DNA from: Microbacteriaceae bacterium
GTDB lineage: Bacteria > Actinomycetota > Actinomycetes > Actinomycetales > Microbacteriaceae
NCBI GenBank assembly: GCA_022487185.1
Contig: JAKVJE010000010.1
Span: forward strand, 1 to 33,997
Length of the DNA: 33,997 bases
Direction: 5' to 3'
The position numbers were made by a program, and so were the translations under genes. The notes beneath the pieces are model-generated. The model did not search any database. It worked only from the letters and a program-made list of their open reading frames with translations, and was not told where the DNA came from. This document shows positions 15,251 to 22,723 of the stretch, in pieces (the first letter of the stretch is position 1; each line of letters opens with the position of its first letter).

Positions 15251-16165
15251 ATGCCTGATATTCAAACATCCGGAGGGATGCGCGCGGTCAAGGCCGTACT
15301 GCCGGTCGCAGGGCTCGGCACGCGCTTCCTGCCCGCGACAAAGGCCGTCCCGAAAGAGATGCTGCCCGTCGTCGACAAACCCGCCATCCAGTACGTTGTC
15401 GAGGAGGCCGCGCGCGCCGGTCTTGAGGACATCCTCATGATCACTGGCCGCGGCAAGGGCGCCATCGAGAACCACTTTGATCGCGCACCGTTCCTGGAGG
15501 ATGCGCTGGAGCGGAAGGGGGACGGCGCCCGGCTTGACGCGGTCCGGGCGGCGACCAACCTGGCCGATGTGCACTTCCTGCGTCAGGGAGACCCGCGGGG
15601 CCTCGGGCATGCGGTGCTGCGTGCCCGGCAGCATGTGGGGCAGGAGCCCTTCGCGGTCATGCTGGGCGACGACCTGATTGATGCCCAGGAGCACCTCCTG
15701 GAGCGCATGCTCGACGAGCAGGCGGCGCGGGATGCGACCATCGTGGCCCTGATGGAGGTCGATCCGGAGCACATCCACCTGTACGGCATCGCCGATGCGG
15801 AGCCGACCGCCGACGCCGATGTGGTGCGCATTCACGGACTCGTCGAGAAGCCGGCCCGGGAGTACGCACCCAGCAATCTGGCCGTCATCGGCCGGTACGT
15901 GCTGAAGCCTGAGATCTTCGATGTGCTCGAGAAGACGGCCCCGGGGCGGGGCAACGAGATCCAGCTCACCGACGCGCTGCAGGTCCTGGCCAGCGACGAA
16001 GCTGTCGCAGGGCCCGTCTACGGCGTGGTGTTCCGGGGGCTTCGCTATGATACCGGCGACCGGCTCGACTATCTGAAGGCCGTGGTGCGGCTGGCCTGTG
16101 GCCGTGAGGATCTCGGGCCCGACTTCCGCCGGTGGCTCGGGGAGTTCACCGCCTCGCTACAGTAG
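15251..16165 (+). CDS. galU: UTP-glucose-1-phosphate uridylyltransferase
   Basis: A 304-residue nucleotidyltransferase making UDP-glucose from UTP and glucose-1-phosphate, for cell-wall and capsule glycans. Motifs: the nucleotide loop GLGTRFLPATKAVPKE (21-36), VVDKPAIQYVVEEA (40-53), GRGKGAIENHFD (67-78), QGDPRGLGHA (112-121), the metal-binding GDD (139-141) and VEKP (198-201). The length is normal. The ATG at 15251 follows TATTGT by six bases, and a second ATG at 15278 has GGAGGG abutting it with no spacer, so the first is preferred. The acetyltransferase gene starts five bases after the stop. Confidence 0.96.
   Translation: MPDIQTSGGMRAVKAVLPVAGLGTRFLPATKAVPKEMLPVVDKPAIQYVVEEAARAGLEDILMITGRGKGAIENHFDRAPFLEDALERKGDGARLDAVRAATNLADVHFLRQGDPRGLGHAVLRARQHVGQEPFAVMLGDDLIDAQEHLLERMLDEQAARDATIVALMEVDPEHIHLYGIADAEPTADADVVRIHGLVEKPAREYAPSNLAVIGRYVLKPEIFDVLEKTAPGRGNEIQLTDALQVLASDEAVAGPVYGVVFRGLRYDTGDRLDYLKAVVRLACGREDLGPDFRRWLGEFTASLQ
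16158..16163 (+). promoter_or_regulatory. Putative -10 element of the acetyltransferase gene
   Basis: TACAGT lies at the very end of galU, six bases before the ATG at 16170. It fits the leaderless pattern and could give the acetyltransferase a second, galU-independent promoter. AGGG also lies between, but too close to the ATG for normal ribosome binding. Confidence 0.35.
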
Positions 16166-16169
16166 GGTC

Positions 16170-16799
16170 ATGTTCGGTCTGCCTGCGGTACTGCCACTCC
16201 GGCACGGCCGTATCGAGGTCGCGCCGTTGCGGCTGCGGGACTGGCGAGAGCTGTCCGCCAGCCTCGATCACAATCGCGTCTGGCTGCGCCGCTGGCAGAC
16301 CACCGATCCGGATGGCCACGCCCCGGCCGATGCCCGCACCATGGTCCGTGGGCTGGTTCAGGCGATGAATGCCGGCGAGGTTCTTGCCTATGCGGTGCGC
16401 GTCGACGGCGTCTTTGCCGGGCAAGTCACGGTGTCGTCGATTGAGTACGGGGCGCTGAGCACCGCGCAGCTCGGGTACTGGGTGAGTGAAGATTTCGCCG
16501 GGCTCGGGGTCATCCCGACCGCAACCGCGCTGGTCACAGACTTCGCCCTCGGCCCCTGGCGGTTGCACCGTATGGAGATCTGCATCCGGCCGGAAAACCG
16601 GGCGTCCCTGCGGGTGGTTCAGAAGCTGGGGTTCCGGTTCGAGGGCCGTCGCCGGCGCTACATCCACATCGATGGGGAGTGGCGGGACCATCTCTGTTTC
16701 GCGGTGACGCGGGAGGAGGTCCCGCAGGGGGTGCTGGCGCGTTTCCTGACGGGCACGGTGCCGGCGCATGCCGCCGATGTCCCGGAGGCGTTCCGGTGA
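16170..16799 (+). CDS. RimJ/RimL-type GNAT N-acetyltransferase
   Basis: A 209-residue acetyl-CoA-dependent N-acetyltransferase of the RimJ/RimL group, which acetylates protein N-termini such as those of ribosomal proteins; the real target here is unknown. The GNAT core is visible: LGYWVSEDFAGLGVIPTA (101-118) contains the pyrophosphate-binding turn, then EICIRPENRASLRVVQKLGF (136-155) with the conserved Asn-Ser, and EGRRRRYIHIDGEWRDHL near the end. The start at 16170 removes an N-terminal extension that is the shadow of galU. The gene lies directly after galU, a common actinobacterial arrangement, so co-transcription is likely. Confidence 0.88.
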   Translation: MFGLPAVLPLRHGRIEVAPLRLRDWRELSASLDHNRVWLRRWQTTDPDGHAPADARTMVRGLVQAMNAGEVLAYAVRVDGVFAGQVTVSSIEYGALSTAQLGYWVSEDFAGLGVIPTATALVTDFALGPWRLHRMEICIRPENRASLRVVQKLGFRFEGRRRRYIHIDGEWRDHLCFAVTREEVPQGVLARFLTGTVPAHAADVPEAFR

Positions 16800-16866
16800 C
16801 GGACGATCGGCAGGAGTTTTTCTGCGACACCCGCGGCCGGGGCGCGTCCGCCGGGGGCCCGTCTCA

Positions 16867-16872
16867 TACCCT
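16867..16872 (+). promoter_or_regulatory. Putative -10 element of sepX
   Basis: TACCCT lies six bases before the ATG at 16879, with no Shine-Dalgarno. It fits the leaderless pattern. No -35 is recognised. Confidence 0.4.
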
Positions 16873-16878
16873 GGGGGC

Positions 16879-17856
16879 ATGGTGAACCTGGCTGGTCATT
16901 TGGGGGGCGCGCTGCTGCTGCTCGGCGTCGGCGTGCTGTGGCTGGTGTACCTGGTTCCGGGATGGGTCGACCGGTATCGGACGCGTACCGCTCGACGCAA
17001 TCTGGCTCGGATGCAGGATGCGCTGAACGTCCTGACCGCACACCAGACAGTTCCGGAGCCGCTTGAGGCGGAGGTTTCGGCGCGGAGCGCCATGCGTCTC
17101 TCACGGAGTGCACGGCGGGTACAGCGGGCACGGGAACGGAAGGAACAGGCAGACATGCGAGCACAGGAGCGTGAACACGTGTCCGAGCTGCAGCGGCAGG
17201 AGCGTGCGGCCCGACGCCGTGCGCGCGCCGCGACTGGGGCCGGAACTCGACGGGGGCGGCTGGTGTGCACCACCCTTACTGCGGCGGGGATCGTCGCGGC
17301 CGTGGTGGGGCTGGTCTGGATTACCTCCCAGCCCGCCATCTGGCCCCTGCTGGTCGGCGGATGCGCCCTCGCCTTCGCCGGCGGGGCACTCCTGGTGCGC
17401 GTGAATTCGGTTGCCCGGCGCGCCCCGGCACCGCTCCCGTCCCGGCGGCCAGAGCATGTGGCCGTGGTGCACGCCGAGGTGGGCGAGGAACCTGCTGCCC
17501 CGCAGCCTGACCGTGGATGGGTGCCGAGGGAACTCCCGGAGCCGTTGGCCCAGTTGACGCATGAGCGGGCCCTGAATGCGGCCCGGGCGGAGGCCGGGCT
17601 TCCGGCGGTGCGGGCTCAGCTGGACGCCCTGACCGCAGAGTCTCGGGACGCGCAGGAGCGGCTCGACCGGGCCAGCGACGCCTCCGTGGGAGCGCTGCGG
17701 GAGGCCTTGGCCCAGACGGATCGGATTGAGCGGGCAGCGCATCCGACGCGGTCTGCCCAGCCGGCCGGGGCCGATGGCACGGACGGGACCGACGAGCCCG
17801 GGGGGCTCGCCCCGCAGGACCTGGACGAGATCCTGCGCCGCCGCCGCGTCGGGTAG
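16879..17856 (+). CDS. SepX/GlpR-like divisome membrane protein
   Basis: A 325-residue membrane protein resembling the actinobacterial SepX/GlpR family, whose members act at the division septum or cell pole with SepF/Wag31 partners. Visible layout: an N-terminal helix with LLLLGVGVLWLVYLVPGW (about 12-32), an Arg-rich segment RYRTRTARRNLARM, a highly charged helical stretch probably forming a coiled coil (about 60-125), two adjacent hydrophobic helices (about 130-175), and a long Glu/Ala/Arg-rich cytoplasmic tail ending DLDEILRRRRVG. The position after galU and a RimJ acetyltransferase supports the assignment, which rests on architecture and context more than on a motif. The ATG at 16879 is the first family-like start. 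Confidence 0.6.
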   Translation: MVNLAGHLGGALLLLGVGVLWLVYLVPGWVDRYRTRTARRNLARMQDALNVLTAHQTVPEPLEAEVSARSAMRLSRSARRVQRARERKEQADMRAQEREHVSELQRQERAARRRARAATGAGTRRGRLVCTTLTAAGIVAAVVGLVWITSQPAIWPLLVGGCALAFAGGALLVRVNSVARRAPAPLPSRRPEHVAVVHAEVGEEPAAPQPDRGWVPRELPEPLAQLTHERALNAARAEAGLPAVRAQLDALTAESRDAQERLDRASDASVGALREALAQTDRIERAAHPTRSAQPAGADGTDGTDEPGGLAPQDLDEILRRRRVG

Positions 17857-17871
17857 ACGGGTACGGGGACC

Positions 17872-17887
17872 CGGAGCAACAGCTCCG
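17872..17887 (+). terminator. Short GC hairpin after sepX
   Basis: CGGAGC-AACA-GCTCCG forms a six-base-pair stem with a tetraloop, 15 bases after the sepX stop. An alternative outer pairing GTACGG/CCGTAC (17861-17866 with 17885-17890) competes with it. There is no U-tract, so termination is only inferred. Confidence 0.35.
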
Positions 17888-17893
17888 TACACT
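17888..17893 (+). promoter_or_regulatory. Putative -10 element of the LLM/MarR/FMN-reductase operon
   Basis: TACACT would place transcription start near 17900, at the left edge of the 20-base palindrome, so a repressor bound there would block initiation. No -35 is recognised at normal spacing. Confidence 0.35.
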
Positions 17894-17900
17894 CAGCGGA

Positions 17901-17920
17901 ATATATGCAAATGCATATAT
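17901..17920. promoter_or_regulatory. 20-bp palindromic operator (probable MarR site)
   Basis: ATATATGCA-AA-TGCATATAT is a perfect 9-2-9 inverted repeat, very AT-rich in a GC-rich genome, lying 31 bases before the LLM oxidoreductase start. Its size and form fit MarR-family operators, and a MarR regulator is encoded second in the operon it precedes. Autoregulation by that protein is inferred. I noticed no second copy in the window. Confidence 0.7.
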
Positions 17921-17926
17921 GTTGTG

Positions 17927-17945
17927 TCCTGTGAATCACACAGGA
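17927..17945 (+). promoter_or_regulatory. Hairpin covering the Shine-Dalgarno of the LLM gene
   Basis: TCCTGTG-AATCA-CACAGGA forms a seven-base-pair stem whose 3' arm overlaps AGGAGG (17942-17947), the ribosome site of the gene starting at 17952. It may temper translation; this is inferred from pairing only. Confidence 0.35.
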
Positions 17946-17951
17946 GGCAGC

Positions 17952-19139
17952 ATGCAATTCGGCATCTTTTCGGTCAGCGACATCACCCGCGATCCGGTTT
18001 CCGGGGACACCCCCAGCGAGGCCGAGCGCATCCGCGCCGCCGTCCGCATCGCCGTGAAAGCGGAAGAGGTCGGGCTCGACGTCTTCGCGATCGGCGAGCA
18101 TCACAATCCCCCGTTCTTCTCGTCGTCCCCCACCACACTGCTGGCGGCGATTGCGGCCCAGACACAGCGAATCGTGCTGAGCACCTCGACGACCCTCATC
18201 ACGACGAACGACCCGGTCCGGATCGCCGAGGAATACGCCATGCTGCAGCATCTGGCCGAGGGCCGTGTGGATCTGATGCTCGGCCGGGGTAACACCGCCC
18301 CGGTGTATCCCTGGTTCGGGAAGGACATCCGCGAGGGGCTGCCCCTGGCTCTGGAGAACTACAACCTGCTGCACCGGCTCTGGACGGAGGATGTGGTCGA
18401 CTGGGAGGGCCGCTACCGCACCGCCCTGCAGGGATTCACCTCCATCCCGCGCCCCCTGGACGATGTGCCGCCCTTCGTCTGGCACGGTTCGATCCGGACC
18501 CCGGAGATCGCGGAGCAGGCCGCTTACTACGGCGACGGGTTCTTCGCGAACAATATCTTCTGGCCCAAGCAGCACTTCCAGCGGCTGGTGCAGTTCTACC
18601 GTCAGCGGTTCGCCCACTACGGGCACGGCACTCCCGAGCAGGCCGTCGTCGGGCTCGGGGGGCAGGCCTACATCGCGAAGACCTCACAGCAGGCCAAGGC
18701 GGAGTTCCGCCCCTACTTCGATGCCGCTCCGGTCTACGGAAACGGCCCCTCGATGGAGGAGTACCTGGCGCAGACCCCGCTGAGCGTGGGGAGCCCGCAG
18801 GAGATCATCGATAAGACCCTCTCATTCCGGGAGACCTTCGGCGACTACCAGCGTCAGCTGTTCCTCATGGACCATGCCGGGCTCCCACTCGGCACGGTGC
18901 TCGACCAGCTGGAGCTGCTGGGGAGCGAGGTCATCCCGGTGCTGCGCCGAGAGATGGCCGCCCGCCGGGCCCCGGGCGTTGCGGAGGCCCCGACACACGC
19001 ATCCCTGGTCCATGCGAAGTATGGGAATGTCGAGCCCCGGCAGCCCCGCCCGAACCCGAACCGAGGCGACAATGTGACGGGCACCTCCCCCTATCAGGAC
19101 ACCGAGGGCGGAGCCGGCGTGCAGTACCCCGCACTGTGA
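17952..19139 (+). CDS. LLM-class FMN-dependent oxidoreductase, CE1758 family
   Basis: A 395-residue luciferase-like (F420/FMN-dependent) monooxygenase. It starts MQFGIFSVSD and carries the family EHH (49-51), the TIM-barrel strand IVLSTSTTLITTNDPVRIAEEYA, and LMLGRGNT in the flavin phosphate site. The family is the CE1758 type, named after Corynebacterium efficiens and regularly found with a CE1759-type FMN reductase, which is also the case here. The substrate is unknown. The start is certain: AGGAGG lies four bases before the ATG. The C-terminal 60 residues are polar, Pro/Asn-rich and probably flexible. It is the first gene of a three-gene operon behind a palindromic operator; its stop overlaps the MarR GTG. 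Confidence 0.92.
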   Translation: MQFGIFSVSDITRDPVSGDTPSEAERIRAAVRIAVKAEEVGLDVFAIGEHHNPPFFSSSPTTLLAAIAAQTQRIVLSTSTTLITTNDPVRIAEEYAMLQHLAEGRVDLMLGRGNTAPVYPWFGKDIREGLPLALENYNLLHRLWTEDVVDWEGRYRTALQGFTSIPRPLDDVPPFVWHGSIRTPEIAEQAAYYGDGFFANNIFWPKQHFQRLVQFYRQRFAHYGHGTPEQAVVGLGGQAYIAKTSQQAKAEFRPYFDAAPVYGNGPSMEEYLAQTPLSVGSPQEIIDKTLSFRETFGDYQRQLFLMDHAGLPLGTVLDQLELLGSEVIPVLRREMAARRAPGVAEAPTHASLVHAKYGNVEPRQPRPNPNRGDNVTGTSPYQDTEGGAGVQYPAL

Positions 19140-19648
19140 GGGGGCCGGGCATCCGCCGCGCCGGGGGACGGCCCAGCCGCACGGGCATGGCCAACGACGC
19201 CTGTGAGGCCCTGCTGGGTGCCCACGCGGCACTCATGCGCGAGTTCGAGTCTGATGCACAGGTGTGGGGCGATCTGGGGGAGCGGGAATACGACGTGCTG
19301 TACACGCTTGCGCGGGCCGGAGGTGCCCTGAGTCTCCGGGAACTCAACCGAGGGGTGTTGCTGAGCCAGCCCGCACTCTCGCGGATGGTCGGTCGGCTGG
19401 TGTCCCGGGGGCTCCTGGAACGGCGACCCGACCCGGCGGATGCCAGGGCGGTTCAGATCGGCCTCACCGAGGATGGCCGGCGACGGCAGCGAGAGGTGGG
19501 GCTCCGGCACGGGGTGCAGGTGACACGGGCCATGCAGTCGGGGCTCAGCGATGCGGAGCTTGCCGAGCTACGACGGCTCTGCATCAAGCTGGCCCATGGG
19601 ATGGATCGGCGGCAGAAGCCGCTGGGAAGGAGTGTGTCTGATGAGTGA
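19136..19648 (+). CDS. MarR-family transcriptional regulator
   Basis: A 170-residue winged-helix repressor. The MarR core is visible: LSLRELNRGVLLSQPALSRM (recognition helix) and the wing LERRPDPADARAVQIGLTEDG, followed by the C-terminal dimer helix. It contains the typical DxR wing (D..AR). It starts at GTG 19136 by four-base overlap with the LLM stop; an ATG at 19187 is an alternative that would remove 17 basic residues, and neither has a good Shine-Dalgarno. It lies between the flavin monooxygenase and the flavin reductase, and the palindrome at 17901-17920 is its likely operator. The inducer is unknown; it may be the monooxygenase substrate or an oxidant. Confidence 0.88.
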   Translation: MRGPGIRRAGGRPSRTGMANDACEALLGAHAALMREFESDAQVWGDLGEREYDVLYTLARAGGALSLRELNRGVLLSQPALSRMVGRLVSRGLLERRPDPADARAVQIGLTEDGRRRQREVGLRHGVQVTRAMQSGLSDAELAELRRLCIKLAHGMDRRQKPLGRSVSDE

Positions 19649-20342
19649 TACGGCGCAGACATCCGACCGAGTGCGGGTGGTGGCGATCTCGGCGGGGATG
19701 AGCGACAGCTCATCCACCCGGATGCTGGTGGATCGGCTTCTAGCGGCCCTGCACACGCAGGCGAAGGAGTCAGGGCGCGAGCTGAGCGCACAGGTGGTGG
19801 AGCTTCGGCCGCTGGCCGCGGAGCTCGCCCAGACAGTCACCTCGGGGCTCGTCGGGCCGCGGGTCCAAGACGCGCTCGACACTCTGGCAGGGGCGGATGC
19901 GGTGATCGCCGCCACCCCTGTGTACCGCGCCGGGGTGAGCGGCCTGTTCAAGATGTTCTTCGACGTGATCGAGGGGGACGTGCTTCTGGCGATGCCTGTT
20001 GCACTGCTCGCCACGGCGGGGACGCCGCGGCATGCACTCGTCGTGGACGACCAGATGCGGGCGCTCTTCGCCTACTTCCGGGCGCTTTCGGCCCCGACTT
20101 CGCTTTTCGCGGGCGGCCCCGACTGGGGGTCGGCATCGCTGTCGACGCGCACCGAGCGGGTTGCCGCCGAGTTGTTGGCGCTCGCCGAGTCGAGAGTGCG
20201 CCCCCGCATCCTCGGCACGGCCGGGGCGCACTACCGCCACACGTTTGACGGGGCGGCGGATGCGGCGGGCACCCCGGGCTCCCTGGACCTCGGCAGCGAT
20301 CTGATGCGGCTGGCCACCGGGGGCAGCCTGGATCCGGAGTGA
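19641..20342 (+). CDS. NAD(P)H-dependent FMN reductase, CE1759 family
   Basis: A 233-residue flavodoxin-fold reductase that would supply reduced FMN to the LLM monooxygenase of the same operon. The FMN phosphate loop is SAGMSDSSSTRMLVD (17-31), and TPVYRAGVSGLFKMFFD (92-108) is the second flavin-contact segment of the NADPH-dependent FMN reductase family. The ATG at 19641 follows GGAAGGAG by eight bases and lies inside the 3' end of the MarR gene (eight-base overlap). Its stop is three bases from that of the convergent phosphatase gene. Pairing with a CE1758-type protein is the known genomic habit of this family. Confidence 0.9.
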   Translation: MSDTAQTSDRVRVVAISAGMSDSSSTRMLVDRLLAALHTQAKESGRELSAQVVELRPLAAELAQTVTSGLVGPRVQDALDTLAGADAVIAATPVYRAGVSGLFKMFFDVIEGDVLLAMPVALLATAGTPRHALVVDDQMRALFAYFRALSAPTSLFAGGPDWGSASLSTRTERVAAELLALAESRVRPRILGTAGAHYRHTFDGAADAAGTPGSLDLGSDLMRLATGGSLDPE

Positions 20343-20345
20343 GGG

Positions 20346-21002
20346 TTACTCGTTGTAGCCGAGGACTTCGATCGTGTCATCGGTGAGCCGCAGACGGGTC
20401 ACCGACCCGTTCCCGGGGCGCACGGTGAGGTCGTAGCGGCCCTGCCCGTAGCGCTCCATGAGGCTGAGCAGGGTGTTTCCGTGAGAGATCACGAGCACGG
20501 TATCGCCGTCGCGGAGGGCCGTGTTTGCGCGGATGAGGTCAAATCCCTGGTCGACTCGGGCCCAGTACTCCGCATTGCTTTCGGCGTCGTGGAACGGGTC
20601 GGCCGCCTTGAGAAGGTCCTTGGCGGCACCGATCGAGTGCCGCTCCACGATCTCGGCGAACGAGGTGAGGCCCTCGGGTGCTCCCGCCGCGAACCAGGCC
20701 GCTGGGGTGAACGTTCCCTCGAAGGAGCCGTAGAACTCTTCACGGAAGAAAGGAGAGGAGATCGGAGCGGCCGGGGCCCCCGCACGATTGGCGTCCAGGA
20801 TGGCCTGGGCGGTCTGCTGTGCCCTGGTCGTATCCGAGCAGTAGGCTGCGGCGAATCGGGTGTCTGCGAGTCGTTCGCCGACGGCCTGCGCCTGTGCCTG
20901 CCCCTGCTCGGTCAGGGGAGAGTTTCCCCATCCCTGCATCTTGTCGTAGATATTGAAAATGGTCTGTCCGTGGCGCACCAGGTACAGGGTCACATCCGTC
21001 AT
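20346..21002 (-). CDS. Histidine phosphatase (phosphoglycerate-mutase-like)
   Basis: A 218-residue branch-1 histidine phosphatase. It carries the catalytic RHG motif YLVRHGQT with H11, R60 in SDTTRAQQTA, the acidic EEFYGSFEG region (88-96) and the second histidine H174 in VISHGNT. All four elements of the phosphate pocket are present, so it should be active; the substrate (sugar phosphate, nucleotide or other) cannot be told. Two starts are possible: ATG 21002, behind AAAGGCGG, giving the family-like MTDVTLYLVRHG, or ATG 21023, seven residues longer. It converges with the FMN reductase gene and lies upstream of tRNA-Ala on the opposite strand. Confidence 0.9.
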   Translation of the reverse strand: MTDVTLYLVRHGQTIFNIYDKMQGWGNSPLTEQGQAQAQAVGERLADTRFAAAYCSDTTRAQQTAQAILDANRAGAPAAPISSPFFREEFYGSFEGTFTPAAWFAAGAPEGLTSFAEIVERHSIGAAKDLLKAADPFHDAESNAEYWARVDQGFDLIRANTALRDGDTVLVISHGNTLLSLMERYGQGRYDLTVRPGNGSVTRLRLTDDTIEVLGYNE

Positions 21003-21134
21003 CGGGGCCGCCTTTCGCTTCATTGCGGGTTTCTTTCATCGTATTGCCTCTGACCTTCCGCTGCGGTGCGCCTGCCGGGACAGGAATGGAGGTGGTAGTC
21101 TGTCGGGGTGATCCGATGCACAGGCATCGGTCAT

Positions 21135-21207
21135 GGGCCTATGGCGCAGTTGGTAGCGCGCCTCGTTCGCATCGAGGAGGTCGGGGGTTCGACTCCCCCT
21201 AGGTCCA
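21135..21207 (+). tRNA. tRNA-Ala (anticodon CGC)
   Basis: A complete cloverleaf: acceptor GGGCCTA/TAGGTCC, D-arm GCGC/GCGC, anticodon stem CCTCG/CGAGG with loop TTCGCAT (anticodon CGC, reading GCG), T-arm GGGGG-TTCGACT-CCCCC and discriminator A. CCA is not encoded. The arsenic cluster begins 49 bases downstream, but no tRNA 3'-end repeat indicating integration was seen. Confidence 0.97.
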
Positions 21208-21255
21208 CTCAACGGCTGGGGTGCCTCCGGGCCCCGCCTCTCACTCTCTGCCTCG

Positions 21256-22636
21256 TCAGCGTCCCGGGCCGCTTTCCCACAGCTGTGCCGTTGTCTGGAG
21301 AGCATCCCACGGCGCGGCAATCGGCGGGGTATAGGACAGGTCGAGATCAGAAAGCTGCGGGAGGGTGAGCCCGCAGAACAGCGCCGTGGACAGGACGTCG
21401 GCACGTTTGGCAATCTCAGCGCCGTAGGCTCCGATCAGCTGGGCACCGAAGAGCTGACCGCTGTCGGCGTGTGCGGTGAGCCGAATGGTGATCGGCGAGG
21501 AACCCGGGTAGTACGCCTTGTGGTCGTCAGGATTCGAGGTGACGGAGCGGACGGGGATGCCGGCCTGGTGTGCCTAGGCCTCGCGGAGCCCGGTCCGGGC
21601 GGCGACCAGGTCGAAGACCTTGACGACTTGGGTGCCCAGAATACCGGCGAAGGTCGCATCGCCGCCGACGGCGTTCTCCCCGGCGATGCGTCCCTGCTTG
21701 TGTGTGGTTGTCCCGAGGGGAAGCCAGGTCTCGCCGAGCAGACGGTGCCTGGTCGTGACGCAATCGCCTGCCGCATAGATATCGGGGAGCCCTGTGCGCA
21801 TCTGGTGGTCGACGGCGATCGCTGCCCCTGGGCCGAGGGAGGCTCCCGCCGAGGTGAGCAAGCGTGTGTTCGGGTGCACCCCTGTGGCGGCGAGGACGAG
21901 ATCCGTCCGGATCTCGTGGGGCCCTGTGGGACTTTTTGCCATGAGGATGAGGCCATTTTTTCCGCGGCGGATGCGGCGCACCGTCGTGCTGGTCTGGACG
22001 TGAACACGGTGGTGCGTGAGCTCGGCATGGATCAGGGAGGCGAGGCTGGGGTCGAAAGTTGAGAGGACTTCGGAACTGCGCTGGAGCAGAGCCACGTCCA
22101 ATCCCCGGCGGGTGAGGGCCTCGGCCATTTCGAGACCGATGTAGCCGGCTCCGATGATCACCGCGTTTCGGGGGTTCCGGGCAGCGAGTGCTGTGTCGAG
22201 TTCGTGCATCTGATCAATGCTGTGAACCTGATGCACCCCATCTTCAGGGCCGAGCGCTTCGGGGCCGCTGAGACCCGCAATCCCGTTCACGGCGGGGCTG
22301 GCCCCCGTCGCGACGACGAGACGGTCGTAGTGAACGGTGCGCTGGCTCTGTTCGGGTGCGTTCACCGTGACCGTATGGGCGGCAGCGTCAATATCTGTGG
22401 CGTGGGTGTCCAGGTGCAGCGTGAGCCCCGCGGTTTCGAGCTCCGATCGCGTGCGGTGCGCAAGGTCCTGCCACTTCGGTACGTCTCCGGCGATGTGGTA
22501 GGGGATGCCGCAGATGGAGTAATTCGAATACCGGTCAGCGACGATGACGGAGATGTCGGTCTGCGGGGCGAGCTGCCGGGGGGCGGAGACCGGCCATGAT
22601 GCCGGCGTCCGAGCCTCCGATGATGCAGAGGTGCAT
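21256..22636 (-). pseudogene. Broken FAD/NAD(P)-dependent disulfide oxidoreductase in arsenic cluster
   Basis: This would encode a flavoprotein of about 459 residues, of the NADH-oxidase/CoA-disulfide-reductase type. Two lesions break it. First, the ATG (22636, with AAGGAG six bases upstream) begins MHLCIIGGSDAGIMAGL, the FAD-binding start, but a run of six G (22578-22583) shifts the frame; dropping one base joins it to RQLAPQTDISVIV. Second, an in-frame TAG at 21574-21576 stops the protein after TGLREA, while the same frame continues for 105 more codons of clear family sequence (HKAYYPGSSP, then the dimerisation domain) to a TGA at 21256-21258. Intact motifs between are SICGIPYH (redox cysteine), GAGYIGLEMAEAL (NAD(P)H site) and IYAAGDC. 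It lies downstream of the ACR3 gene. Confidence 0.88.
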
Positions 22637-22723
22637 GGGGTTCTCCTTTGAGATCTCAGGAGTTGATTCCGATGGCTCAGACGAGGAGGTCTGTGGGTCT
22701 TGGGCTGTGCCGATGGTGTGAAA

